From the NCBI GenBank assembly GCA_049700315.1, contig JBNAVN010000002.1, positions 27,169-91,168 on the forward strand: a stretch of 64,000 nucleotides of DNA. Reading direction: 5' to 3'. Below, one piece after another: positions 18,515-25,893 of this stretch (position 1 is the first letter of the stretch; each line of letters starts with the position of its first letter). The DNA is from JAOAFX01 sp049700315 (lineage in GTDB: Bacteria > Hydrothermota > Tepidihabitantia > SM23-42 > JAOAFX01). Position numbers and translations under genes: made by a program. The notes under the pieces are model-generated. The model did not search any database, had not been told where the DNA came from, and was given only the letters and a program-made list of their open reading frames with translations.

Positions 18515-18544
18515 ATTAGACGCAAATGTTCGCCCCGTAGGTTT
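18515..18544 (-). promoter_or_regulatory. Possible ECF-type autoregulatory promoter
   Basis: Minus-strand AAACCT (18544-18539), 16 bases, then CGTCTAAT (18522-18515). This resembles -35 AAC and -10 CGTC elements of ECF sigma factors rather than the TTGACA/TATAAT pairs seen elsewhere here. The sigma ATG is 4 bases downstream. Not decisive without a second copy of the motif. Confidence 0.35.
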
Positions 18545-18636
18545 AATTGTGGCTACTGTTAGTTTTGCGTATTCAGAAAAACAAAACAGCTCAAAATCTG
18601 ACCGACTGTGCGAATGAACTGTAATTCAATATAGAC

Positions 18637-18810
18637 TTAATACTCCTCCTCGGTATATGGCTCAAATTGCTCTTTCTCTGCACCACACTCAGGACAAAGC
18701 CAATCTTCCGGTAAATGCTCAAAAAGTGTTCCTGGTTCAACACCATTATCTGGATCCCCATATTCAGGGTCGTAAATATAACCACAAATAGTGCACTGCC
18801 ATTTGCCCAT
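18637..18810 (-). CDS. Rubredoxin
   Basis: A 57-residue one-iron electron carrier, too short for many gene callers. The protein starts MGKWQCTICGYIYDP and has the two CxxCG knuckles C6-T-I-C9-G and C39-P-E-C42-G, with the typical PEYGDPDNGV and LPEDWLCP segments. Rubredoxins serve oxygen or superoxide detoxification and redox enzymes in anaerobes. No partner is adjacent. It has a leadered promoter and a GGGGG-rich ribosome-binding site. Confidence 0.95.
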   Translation of the reverse strand: MGKWQCTICGYIYDPEYGDPDNGVEPGTLFEHLPEDWLCPECGAEKEQFEPYTEEEY

Positions 18811-18832
18811 TATACCCCCTTTAAAGCATTTT

Positions 18833-18860
18833 ATTATATTTATTAATTTATGACTGTCAA
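18833..18860 (-). promoter_or_regulatory. Rubredoxin promoter
   Basis: Minus-strand TTGACA (18860-18855), 16-base spacer, TATAAT (18838-18833). A leader of about 15 bases with AAAGGGGG precedes the ATG at 18810. Confidence 0.75.
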
Positions 18861-18878
18861 CACAAAAATGGCATTCAA

Positions 18879-19208
18879 TTATCTATGTTCAGAACACATT
18901 ACAGTTCCATTTTCAGAATTATATATATAAGGAGCGCCGGTTACCGGACAGAATGTTTCCTGAAATTGAATGTCTGACAAATCCTCAAGTCTCTCTGGAT
19001 ATTTGCTGTTCTCTACATAGTACAGTTGTATCGCTCCTTCAATCTTTCTTATTTGCGTTTGACACCTCAAGATATTAGCCCGCTCAGGTGGTGCAACTGC
19101 AGATTGAGATTCCCTGGTACCCCGGGTATAAATAGTACCCGCTTTATAGATTAGAATGCCCACAATGACAAGTCCAAGTAGTAATCCAATAAGTGCGTAG
19201 GTTCTCAA
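18879..19208 (-). CDS. Single-pass membrane protein, pilin-like
   Basis: A 109-residue protein of unknown function. I place the start at TTG 19208 because a TTGACA/TATAAT promoter (19255-19228) lies just upstream, and GGAGAG is 5 bases before this TTG. Longer readings would begin upstream of the transcript start. Residues 4-21 form a hydrophobic helix (ALIGLLLGLVIVGILIY). The soluble part has a pattern like pseudopilins (QIRKIEGAIQLYYVENSKYPERLEDL) and two late Cys (FCPVTG and MCSEHR). It lacks the prepilin cleavage site and Glu5, so it is pilin-like in shape but unlikely to be processed as a pilin. Confidence 0.65.
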   Translation of the reverse strand: MRTYALIGLLLGLVIVGILIYKAGTIYTRGTRESQSAVAPPERANILRCQTQIRKIEGAIQLYYVENSKYPERLEDLSDIQFQETFCPVTGAPYIYNSENGTVMCSEHR

Positions 19209-19227
19209 GAGCTCTCCAAATTGTCGG

Positions 19228-19255
19228 ATTATAAACAATTTGCGCACAATGTCAA
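19228..19255 (-). promoter_or_regulatory. Promoter of the pilin-like gene
   Basis: Minus-strand TTGACA (19255-19250), 16-base spacer, TATAAT (19233-19228). It is divergent from the truB promoter 15 bases away and fixes the downstream start at TTG 19208. Confidence 0.7.
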
Positions 19256-19269
19256 TCCTCAAAATGTGC

Positions 19270-19297
19270 TTGCGTGCAAATCAATTTTGTGTAGAAT
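19270..19297 (+). promoter_or_regulatory. truB promoter (leaderless type)
   Basis: TTGCGT (19270-19275), 16-base spacer, TAGAAT (19292-19297). The -35 box is weaker than others here. The ATG at 19303 is 5 bases downstream, which supports the shorter TruB start. Confidence 0.55.
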
Positions 19298-19302
19298 TGG
19301 TT

Positions 19303-19968
19303 ATGTCTGAATTTGATAAGATTATCCCGGTTTACAAACCTGTGGGACCAGCAACATTTGACCTAATTAGAATTTTCAAGAAAAAAACAAATTTCAAAGG
19401 GAAGATCGGACACGGCGGTTCACTTGACCCGTTTGCCTGCGGTTTAGTGCTTCTACTCTTGGGTAAAACAACTGAGAGATTTGAAGAGATAAGAACCTGG
19501 GAAAAAGTCTATACTGCCGGTATACGACTGGGTGCAAAATCAACAACCGGGGATGTAACAGGAGAAATCAGTATTGATAGATCTCAGGATTTGACAAAGA
19601 TCAGGCGAAGGCTTATTGAAAATATTTTGGGAATGTTTATCGGCGAAACCGAACAAAAAGTTCCTGCTTATTCAGCTGCAAAGTTTCAAGGCATACCACT
19701 TTACAAATTAGCACTGCAAGGAGTGAAAGTTGAAAAAACAAAAAAAGTGAGAATCTTTAATATTGAACTTATTGATTTGAAAATTCCAATTATGACGATC
19801 AAAATCACCTGCGCGGGCGGTGTTTACATAAGACAACTGGCACAGGATATTGCCCAGCAAATGGGAACCAATGGATTTCTCTGCTTTTTGGAACGTGAAA
19901 AAATCGGAAATTTTACTATCAACAATTGTATTGAAATTGAAGAATTTGAAAAGATCACTATTCCATAA
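19303..19968 (+). CDS. truB: tRNA pseudouridine-55 synthase
   Basis: Converts U55 of the tRNA T-loop to pseudouridine. From the ATG at 19303 the protein is 221 residues (MSEFDKIIPVYKPVG), matching the usual TruB N-terminus; an upstream ATG at 19240 would add 21 unrelated residues. The catalytic motif GHGGSLDPFACG has Asp42. The KVPAYSAAKFQG and RIFNIELIDL segments are also family features. It is short compared with E. coli TruB (314), lacking a C-terminal PUA extension, as in many bacteria. Confidence 0.93.
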   Translation: MSEFDKIIPVYKPVGPATFDLIRIFKKKTNFKGKIGHGGSLDPFACGLVLLLLGKTTERFEEIRTWEKVYTAGIRLGAKSTTGDVTGEISIDRSQDLTKIRRRLIENILGMFIGETEQKVPAYSAAKFQGIPLYKLALQGVKVEKTKKVRIFNIELIDLKIPIMTIKITCAGGVYIRQLAQDIAQQMGTNGFLCFLEREKIGNFTINNCIEIEEFEKITIP

Positions 19969-19998
19969 CCAATCCTTGAAAATTGTGTTTTTCAATAG

Positions 19999-20026
19999 TT
20001 GACGGAACAAAAAAAATATATATAAT
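19999..20026 (+). promoter_or_regulatory. Promoter of the mS38-like ribosomal protein gene
   Basis: TTGACG (19999-20004), 16-base spacer, TATAAT (20021-20026). Transcription should start near 20033, at the edge of the ribosome-binding site, leaving a leader of about 16 bases. Confidence 0.75.
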
Positions 20027-20031
20027 CTCTC

Positions 20032-20047
20032 AGAAAGGAGGTTATCC
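20032..20047 (+). promoter_or_regulatory. Exceptionally long Shine-Dalgarno site
   Basis: AGAAAGGAGGTTATCC matches the complement of the common bacterial 16S rRNA tail (AGAAAGGAGGTGATCC) at 15 of 16 positions. It ends 1 base before the ATG. The core AGGAGG is 7 bases from the start codon. Confidence 0.8.
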
Positions 20048-20048
20048 T

Positions 20049-20144
20049 ATGCCTTGCGGAAGAAAGAGAAAATTGAGAAAGATCAAGCGTCATAAATATA
20101 AAAAGAGAAGAAAGGCAATGCGCCATAAGAAGAAAATAAGATAA
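20049..20144 (+). CDS. AURKAIP1/COX24 (mS38/bS22-like) small ribosomal protein
   Basis: A 31-residue, extremely basic protein (begins MPCGRKRKLRKIKRHKYKK and ends in Arg), below the size cut of most gene callers. It resembles the AURKAIP1/COX24-domain proteins of Bacteroidetes, which begin MPCGKKRKR. These are related to mitochondrial mS38 and mycobacterial bS22, which bind near the decoding region of the small subunit. A full consensus promoter and a near-perfect ribosome-binding site indicate strong expression. It stands alone between truB and the convergent lpxA. Confidence 0.88.
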   Translation: MPCGRKRKLRKIKRHKYKKRRKAMRHKKKIR

Positions 20145-20171
20145 AGGTCTATTTAAAAATTTTAAATCCGA

Positions 20172-20219
20172 ATCTGCCAGCCGCGAATTTGCGTGACGGG
20201 TGCCGGAAGTATGGCGGAT
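20172..20219. other. GC-rich structured intergenic element
   Basis: ATCTGCCA (20172-20179) and TGGCGGAT (20212-20219) can form an 8-bp stem with one G-U pair. The enclosed 32 bases contain a smaller CGC/GCG hairpin. The stretch is visibly richer in GC than its surroundings. It lies between the convergent mS38-like gene and lpxA and may terminate transcription from both sides or be a structured RNA tail. No T-tract is present. Confidence 0.3.
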
Positions 20220-20224
20220 AACTA

Positions 20225-20989
20225 TTATATGCCGATAATGCCTCGGTGAGATGATTTGATAAAATCAATTATTTCCTGAGAATGCTTTGGATGAAGTTCA
20301 CTTTTCAAAAGGTTAATAATTTCCTTCATATTTTTGTTTGTTTTATAAATCAACCGGAATATCCGTTTCATCTCTTCTATCTCTTCATTATTGAAACCAT
20401 AACGTAAAAGCCCTTGTCTATTGATACCATATATCCTTGCCCGATTTCCACGGGCAAGGAAATAGGGCGGAAGGTCTTTATTCAAATATGATTTGGCACC
20501 AAGCATTGCATACTTCCCCACCCGGCAGAATTGATGGATTCCAACAAGCCCGCCAATATAGGCAAAATCATCGATCTCAACATACCCAGCAATCTGGGCG
20601 CCGCTTGCAATCACGGTATTATTTCCAATTTTCACATTGTGGGCGATATGGACATAGGTCATAATGAAATTGTTATTGCCGATTATCGTTCTTTTGTTTT
20701 TACCTGTTGCCCTTGAAATTGTAGCATATTCTCTGATTATATTATTATCACCGATAATACACTCTGAATATTCGCCTTTGAAATGATAATCCTGCGGATC
20801 TGTTCCCAACTGAACACCGGAATAAATTTTATTATTCCTGCCAATTATCGTCCCTTTTTTTATGACAACAAAATTACCAATTCCTGTTCCCTCCCCAATC
20901 TCCACACCTTTTTCAATTATTGAATATTTGCCAATCTTAACTGATTTATGTATCTTTGCCTTTTTGCTGATCATTGATTTTTCTATCAT
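20225..20989 (-). CDS. lpxA: Acyl-ACP--UDP-N-acetylglucosamine O-acyltransferase
   Basis: First enzyme of lipid A synthesis: attaches a 3-hydroxyacyl chain to UDP-GlcNAc. The 254 residues match the family. Hexapeptide repeats (for example KIGKYSIIEKGVEIGEGTGI) form the left-handed beta-helix. YVHIAHNVKIG holds the catalytic His, and GGLVGIHQFCRVG is the LpxA-specific loop. The C-terminal helical domain is present. It is the last gene of the seven-gene minus-strand operon, 54 bases after fabZ. Confidence 0.95.
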   Translation of the reverse strand: MIEKSMISKKAKIHKSVKIGKYSIIEKGVEIGEGTGIGNFVVIKKGTIIGRNNKIYSGVQLGTDPQDYHFKGEYSECIIGDNNIIREYATISRATGKNKRTIIGNNNFIMTYVHIAHNVKIGNNTVIASGAQIAGYVEIDDFAYIGGLVGIHQFCRVGKYAMLGAKSYLNKDLPPYFLARGNRARIYGINRQGLLRYGFNNEEIEEMKRIFRLIYKTNKNMKEIINLLKSELHPKHSQEIIDFIKSSHRGIIGI

Positions 20990-21043
20990 CCCCGCCTCTA
21001 TCTTCTACCTACTATATACTACATTAGTCCTCTTACTTACCAA

Positions 21044-21460
21044 TTACTTCCTCTTTATCCCGGCCAGAATTACTGCTTCACATACTATTTGGTTATCTAC
21101 CTTTGCAATCCCAGAAATCTTTACAATCGTTCCGCGTTCCTGCAGTAATTCTACCTCCATAACAAGTGTATCACCGGGTTTAACAATCTTTCTGAAGCGC
21201 GCCTTATCAATCCCCATAAATAATGGAATCGCACCAGGATATTTTCTCAATAACATCACCCCACCGGTCTGGGCAATCGCCTCAACAATCAAAACCCCGG
21301 GCATTATCGGCTCAGCAGGGAAGTGCCCTTGAAAGAAGAACTCATCTGGATGAATTTTTCGCTGGGCAACAATTTTTCTGTCGCTGATTTCCAGGACTTC
21401 ATCCACAAACAAAAAAGGCTCACGATGGGGTAAAATTTTTTTTATTTCTTCTGAATCCAT
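21044..21460 (-). CDS. fabZ: 3-hydroxyacyl-ACP dehydratase
   Basis: Dehydrates 3-hydroxyacyl-ACP in fatty-acid elongation. The hot-dog fold protein has 138 residues. The active-site His and Glu lie in GHFPAEPIMPGVLIVEAIAQ (His at about 46, Glu at about 60). The N-terminal ILPHREPFLFVDEV is the FabZ substrate-tunnel segment. fabZ next to lpxA is a common arrangement because both use the 3-hydroxyacyl-ACP pool. AAGGAG precedes the ATG. Confidence 0.95.
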   Translation of the reverse strand: MDSEEIKKILPHREPFLFVDEVLEISDRKIVAQRKIHPDEFFFQGHFPAEPIMPGVLIVEAIAQTGGVMLLRKYPGAIPLFMGIDKARFRKIVKPGDTLVMEVELLQERGTIVKISGIAKVDNQIVCEAVILAGIKRK

Positions 21461-21484
21461 GCAGTCACTCCTTGTTCAAAAAAT

Positions 21485-22324
21485 TCAGGGATGAACAGAA
21501 TGTCTTCTTGCCCACTCTCTTAAATTGATGACTTCTGTACGTTGACAACCACAATCCCCGATCTTACAATATCCCCGAGGAAAGCCATGAAAATCAGAAC
21601 CACCGGTTATCAACAAACCGTGCTTCATCGCAATCTCATAAAAATCATCTTCCTGTTTATGCGTGTGTTCAGGATGCCATACTTCAATACCCTGGGCACC
21701 ATCACTGATCAATTTATAGATCATTCCATTATCAGCACCAATCATTCCCGGATGAGCAATGATTGGCACACCACCGCATTCTCTAATTTTTTGCATAACT
21801 TTTTTGGGACTGGTTTCTTTTTTAGGTTCATAGTAAGGACAATGGTAACCAAGATACCGAGAAAAAGCCTCATTACGCGAGCGCACATATCCACATTCCA
21901 ATAATGCCTCAGCAATATGGGGACGTCCCATAGAACTATTTTGAGCAATCCTTTTCACCTGTGAAAAATCTACCCTTACACCATCCTGGGCAAGATTTTC
22001 AACAATCTTTTTTGCCCGCGTTAATCTATATTCTTTGAATTCTTCAAGATAGTCCAGAAAATCCCGACAATGATGGTCAATATAATAACCAAGGATATGA
22101 ATGTCACGATTTCCAACATTGGCACTTAACTCAACTGCAGGAATAATCTCAATGTTGTCTTTACTGCTGACGATTGCCTCATCAATACCTGCTACCGAAT
22201 CGTGGTCAGTAATGGCAATGACCGATACTCCGGATTTCTTGGCAATATCAACTATTTCCTGAGGTCTGAAAACACCGTCTGAATACAATGTATGGATATG
22301 TAAATCTGCGTAATAATCAGTCAA
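21485..22324 (-). CDS. PHP-domain phosphoesterase (RNase AM/TrpH-like)
   Basis: Trinuclear-metal phosphoesterase of 279 residues. The PHP motifs are DLHIHTLYSDG (His9, His11, Asp16), ITDHDSVAGI, PAVELSA, IIAHPGMIG and GGSDFHGFPRG. This resembles the YciV/TrpH group, which hydrolyses 3',5'-bisphosphates and trims RNA 5' ends. The start is TTG at 22324; the PHP core begins within ten residues, so no longer start is needed. It lies between the ExeA-like ATPase gene and fabZ in the same operon. Confidence 0.88.
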   Translation of the reverse strand: MTDYYADLHIHTLYSDGVFRPQEIVDIAKKSGVSVIAITDHDSVAGIDEAIVSSKDNIEIIPAVELSANVGNRDIHILGYYIDHHCRDFLDYLEEFKEYRLTRAKKIVENLAQDGVRVDFSQVKRIAQNSSMGRPHIAEALLECGYVRSRNEAFSRYLGYHCPYYEPKKETSPKKVMQKIRECGGVPIIAHPGMIGADNGMIYKLISDGAQGIEVWHPEHTHKQEDDFYEIAMKHGLLITGGSDFHGFPRGYCKIGDCGCQRTEVINLREWARRHSVHP

Positions 22325-22352
22325 TGTCTCAATAAGACAAGCACGGAAAAAT

Positions 22353-23165
22353 TTAGGCTAAACCGAGATCGCGACACACATCAATGACAACCTTTTCATC
22401 AACCATTTCCTTTTTCAAAAGAAAACCTTCAAGTAATGCGTTATCACATATTGCATTTATCATACGAGGAATTCCCTTTGAGAATTGAAAGATATTTTTC
22501 ATAGCACCGCCGGTAAATAATGGACGAGAACATCCAGCCACCCGGAGACGATGAACAACATAATTCTGAGTAGTCTCCTGATCAAGCGCTTCAAGAACAC
22601 ATCTAACAGCAATCCTCTGGTACAATGCTGGATCAAGTTTCAGATAGTCTTCCATCTCAGGCAGCCCAAAAAGAATGAAGTTCAGAAGTTTGCCCCGCTC
22701 TGATTCAAGATTCAAAAGCCCTCTGATTTCTTCCATCAAATCCTTTCTCTGCAACATATTCGCTTCATCAATCAGAATAACAACCTTCTTGTTCTTGCCT
22801 GTAAGATCGAGTAACCTGTGATAAACTGCGGTAATGATCTCAATCTTATTTTCGGATTCAACCGGTGTCTCCAGCATCAAGGAAATTTTTTTAAGAAACC
22901 ATAGAGATGTAATCTCAGAATGTATAATAACCAGAAGTGTTGCCTCAACACTATTATTGATCAATTGATCAAGTAATCGCCGTGAAAGGGTTGTTTTCCC
23001 GGTGCCAATATCACCGATCAGCAACGCCAGACCTTTTTCTGTTTCCACCGCATGTGTAAGTTTTGCCAGCGCCTTGGCATGCTGGGGTGAATTATAATAG
23101 AACTTCTCATCAGTGGTGAAACTGAATGGATGTTCTTTCAATTTATAAAAACTTTCATATCCCAT
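22353..23165 (-). CDS. ExeA/GspA-like AAA ATPase (1 of 2)
   Basis: A 270-residue ATPase of the ExeA family. It has the family opening (FYKLKEHPFSFTTDEKFYYN, SPQHAKAL), Walker A GDIGTGKT (51-58), Walker B VVILIDEAN (D133, E134) and the C-terminal lid. ExeA proteins load secretin or peptidoglycan-linked assemblies. This one lacks the usual C-terminal membrane helix and peptidoglycan-binding domain, so it is a cytoplasmic switch-like ATPase. It is paralogous to the ATPase gene at 25059-25880 and paired with the TPR gene just upstream. Confidence 0.88.
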   Translation of the reverse strand: MGYESFYKLKEHPFSFTTDEKFYYNSPQHAKALAKLTHAVETEKGLALLIGDIGTGKTTLSRRLLDQLINNSVEATLLVIIHSEITSLWFLKKISLMLETPVESENKIEIITAVYHRLLDLTGKNKKVVILIDEANMLQRKDLMEEIRGLLNLESERGKLLNFILFGLPEMEDYLKLDPALYQRIAVRCVLEALDQETTQNYVVHRLRVAGCSRPLFTGGAMKNIFQFSKGIPRMINAICDNALLEGFLLKKEMVDEKVVIDVCRDLGLA

Positions 23166-23181
23166 AGCTTCTCACCATTCC

Positions 23182-25059
23182 CTACAAATATGTTACCTTT
23201 GATTTCTTAGGTTTTGCTACTTCTTCCGGTTGGATTTTCTTGACTTCTTTCGGTGGCGGAGTGGGTGTAACCTCGGTCCGTTTTCTCAATTCCTCTGTGA
23301 GTTTGTCTTTCAATTCATTTATTTTCTTTAAAAGGTCAGGAACACTCTTATCAATATTTGCTGCATTGATATATGATTTAATTGCCATTTTTAAATTCTT
23401 CTGCATTTCATAGGCATTTCCTAAGAGAAAATGCAGACCAAAATATTCCCCGGCCGGGCGTTTGGGTATTGCCAATCCTTCACTCAATACCTTAATTGCC
23501 TCATCTATTTTGCCCTTATCAAGCAAACAAGAACCAATCATCTCAAAGGACTTTAATTTGAGGTTATCATCCTTTGCCGCAATTTCAAATTCTTCAATTG
23601 CCTCCTGATGCAATCCCATTCCTTTATAAGCAACGCCCAGGTCATAATGAGAACGATAGTCGCCTTCGCCGATAGATTCAAACACTTCCTTGCGAAACTG
23701 CGATATCAAGTCATTGATATTTTGAATACCTGACGAGACTGGCTCGCCTTCAATTTCAGTACGCAATACCTGCCCTAAATCAATGAATTCTCTTGCCTTT
23801 GTCTCTTCTTCAATCATACTCTGGGCAATGGCGTTTTGCGGTTCCATTTCCAGAACCTTTCTCAATACTGATTGCGCTTCGGTTCTTGCTTCACGTCTAT
23901 TTAGAGTTTCCGCAAGATCCAGCATAAAATCTATCTGCAGTTTCTTGTCATTTTTAAGTTTAGCGATTTCTATGAGACGTTGCCGGGACTTTAAGTCAAG
24001 AGGTCTTAAATCTGCTACTTTCTTATACAAATCCAGCGCCTGATCATATTTCTTTTCTTTAAATGCCATCCCTGCAGCATCGCGGAAACAACTGATTGCT
24101 TCTTCTTCTTCGCCTAAATTCAGGTAAATCTCAGCCAATTCCTGTGTCCTGACAATTTCGGAAACTTCTTCCTCAGCAGGCTTTTCTTCAATAACTTCAA
24201 CCTCTGGTTCTGCTTCCTTTGTCTCCACTTCATCTTTGAGTAATTCAGCCACCTCAGGAGATACAAAATCCTCTAACGAAAGTTGCCCTTTAACCGGTTC
24301 AGGCTCGTGAATTGCTTCTTTTGATTCTTTGACTTCCTCTTCTATTTCCATCCGGGGAATTTCAGTTTCTTTTGGCGAAACCTCAATTTCAACTTCTTTG
24401 GGAGGTTCGACCTTGACTTCTGGTGTTACTACTTCCTCAACTACCGGAGCCTCCACTATTGGAGGTTTTTCAACCTCAGGTGTAGTAACAACCTGGGCAG
24501 TAACAGTCTCTTTCAACTCCCTCTGTTTTGTTTCAATTTTCTCTGCCTCTTTTCGCAGGTCAACACTTTGTTCTTTTTTTCCAATCTTTTCGTAGATTGC
24601 CGAGATCATTTGAATTACCTTGTAGTTGTTGGGGACCAAATCTTTTATTGCTTCATAGGTTTTTAAAGCTGCATCAACCTCATTATTCTTCATCTTTCTG
24701 TCAGCATACTCAAGATAGTAGTTTGCCGCTTCAACAAACTGCCCGAGTTCTTTGTGTAATTCACCCAACAAATTGTAGATTTCTGTCCTTTCCTTATCAA
24801 GCCTTAATATTTTTTTGCACAGTGCAATCGCATTTGGATAGTATGTTTCTTCAGCAAGGGCATAAGCACCTTTTTCATAAATATCAATTGCTTCTTTTTG
24901 ACGATTTACTTTGATGTACAGGTCACCCAATTTGTTAAAGAGTGAACCCTCTTTAGGAAATTCCTGCACCGCCTTCTCAAGTTCAACAATTGCCTTATTG
25001 ACATCACCTTTTGCTTCTAATTCTGCAACTGTTCTTTTTATCGTACCTAAATCAGCCAT
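23182..25059 (-). CDS. TPR protein with acidic Pro/Glu-rich linker (1 of 2)
   Basis: A 625-residue soluble scaffold. N-terminal TPRs (about 1-180; for example AIDIYEKGAYALAEETYYPN) are followed by a Val/Pro/Glu-rich low-complexity linker (about 195-300). A second TPR block (about 300-600) and a short Pro/Lys-rich tail follow. No signal peptide or enzyme motif is seen. The start is coupled to the preceding ExeA-like gene by a TAATG overlap. Its arrangement matches the TPR protein at 25894-27792, so the two [TPR, ExeA] pairs look like a duplicated module. Function unknown; scaffolding of the ATPase is inference. Confidence 0.8.
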   Translation of the reverse strand: MADLGTIKRTVAELEAKGDVNKAIVELEKAVQEFPKEGSLFNKLGDLYIKVNRQKEAIDIYEKGAYALAEETYYPNAIALCKKILRLDKERTEIYNLLGELHKELGQFVEAANYYLEYADRKMKNNEVDAALKTYEAIKDLVPNNYKVIQMISAIYEKIGKKEQSVDLRKEAEKIETKQRELKETVTAQVVTTPEVEKPPIVEAPVVEEVVTPEVKVEPPKEVEIEVSPKETEIPRMEIEEEVKESKEAIHEPEPVKGQLSLEDFVSPEVAELLKDEVETKEAEPEVEVIEEKPAEEEVSEIVRTQELAEIYLNLGEEEEAISCFRDAAGMAFKEKKYDQALDLYKKVADLRPLDLKSRQRLIEIAKLKNDKKLQIDFMLDLAETLNRREARTEAQSVLRKVLEMEPQNAIAQSMIEEETKAREFIDLGQVLRTEIEGEPVSSGIQNINDLISQFRKEVFESIGEGDYRSHYDLGVAYKGMGLHQEAIEEFEIAAKDDNLKLKSFEMIGSCLLDKGKIDEAIKVLSEGLAIPKRPAGEYFGLHFLLGNAYEMQKNLKMAIKSYINAANIDKSVPDLLKKINELKDKLTEELRKRTEVTPTPPPKEVKKIQPEEVAKPKKSKVTYL

Positions 25060-25880
25060 TATTCAAATTTTAGTCCCAAATTACTAATAACCCTCTCAAT
25101 AATTGTCTCATCAATGGTCTGTTTGCGTTGAACATAGCCTTCCAGAAGTGCATTATCGCAAATTATGTTTACAAGTCGGGGACGGCCATCAGAATACCGA
25201 CAGATGAGTTCTTGTGCCATGGGTGCAAAAATCTGTCGCTGGGTACCAGCAACTGTGAGTCTATGTGATATATACGCCCTTATTGTCTCAGTACCCAACG
25301 GTTTCAACTTAACCTTTATGGCAATTCTTTGATACAATGCCCGATTCATCATAAGAAATGACTCTAACTCAGGCAATCCGCTCAGAACGAATGAAATCAA
25401 TCTCGTATCAGCGATCTCTAAGTTCAACAAACCTCTTATCTCTTCAAGAATTTCGGGGCTCTTGAGTTTATTCGCCTCATCAATAATGATTATAGTTCTT
25501 TCATTTCTTCTATAAATTTCCCGCAATCTGCTTGAAATGCGAGATACTATTTCAGTCGTAGATGTCCCCAAATCACTCAAACCGATCAAATTTGCGATTT
25601 TGGAAAATAACCAGCCGGTGGGAAATTCCGAATGGGTTAGAACAATGAGACCGGCTTGATATTTACCGAGGCTCTGAAGTTCCGTAAGCAATTTTCTTAC
25701 AAGCATTGTTTTGCCAGTCCCAATATCTCCTACCAGTATTGCAAGGCCCCGGGTGCCCCGTGCTGCATGCAACAGATATTCCTTGGCAAGCGCATGCTGC
25801 GGAGAATTGAAATAAAATTTAGGATCCGGGAGATTTGCGAATGGTTCAAATTTTAGTTGATAAAATTCTTGATAACCCAC
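25059..25880 (-). CDS. ExeA/GspA-like AAA ATPase (2 of 2)
   Basis: A 273-residue paralog of the 22353-23165 ATPase with the same opening (MGYQEFYQLKFEPFANLPDP, then KFYFNSPQHA) and Walker A GDIGTGKT (51-58). A Walker B with IIIIDEAN and the QRIAIKV lid segment are also present. Both copies keep the catalytic residues. It too lacks membrane and peptidoglycan-binding parts. It sits between the two TPR genes and overlaps the second TPR start (TAATG). Confidence 0.88.
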   Translation of the reverse strand: MGYQEFYQLKFEPFANLPDPKFYFNSPQHALAKEYLLHAARGTRGLAILVGDIGTGKTMLVRKLLTELQSLGKYQAGLIVLTHSEFPTGWLFSKIANLIGLSDLGTSTTEIVSRISSRLREIYRRNERTIIIIDEANKLKSPEILEEIRGLLNLEIADTRLISFVLSGLPELESFLMMNRALYQRIAIKVKLKPLGTETIRAYISHRLTVAGTQRQIFAPMAQELICRYSDGRPRLVNIICDNALLEGYVQRKQTIDETIIERVISNLGLKFE

Positions 25881-25893
25881 TTAGCCTCCTGTT

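Noticed and set aside
18591..18785. 64-codon minus-strand ORF across the rubredoxin gene
   Set aside because: Different frame from the clear rubredoxin with both CxxCG knuckles.
19209..19262. Longer start (19262) for the pilin-like protein
   Set aside because: It would begin upstream of the TTGACA/TATAAT promoter at 19255-19228.
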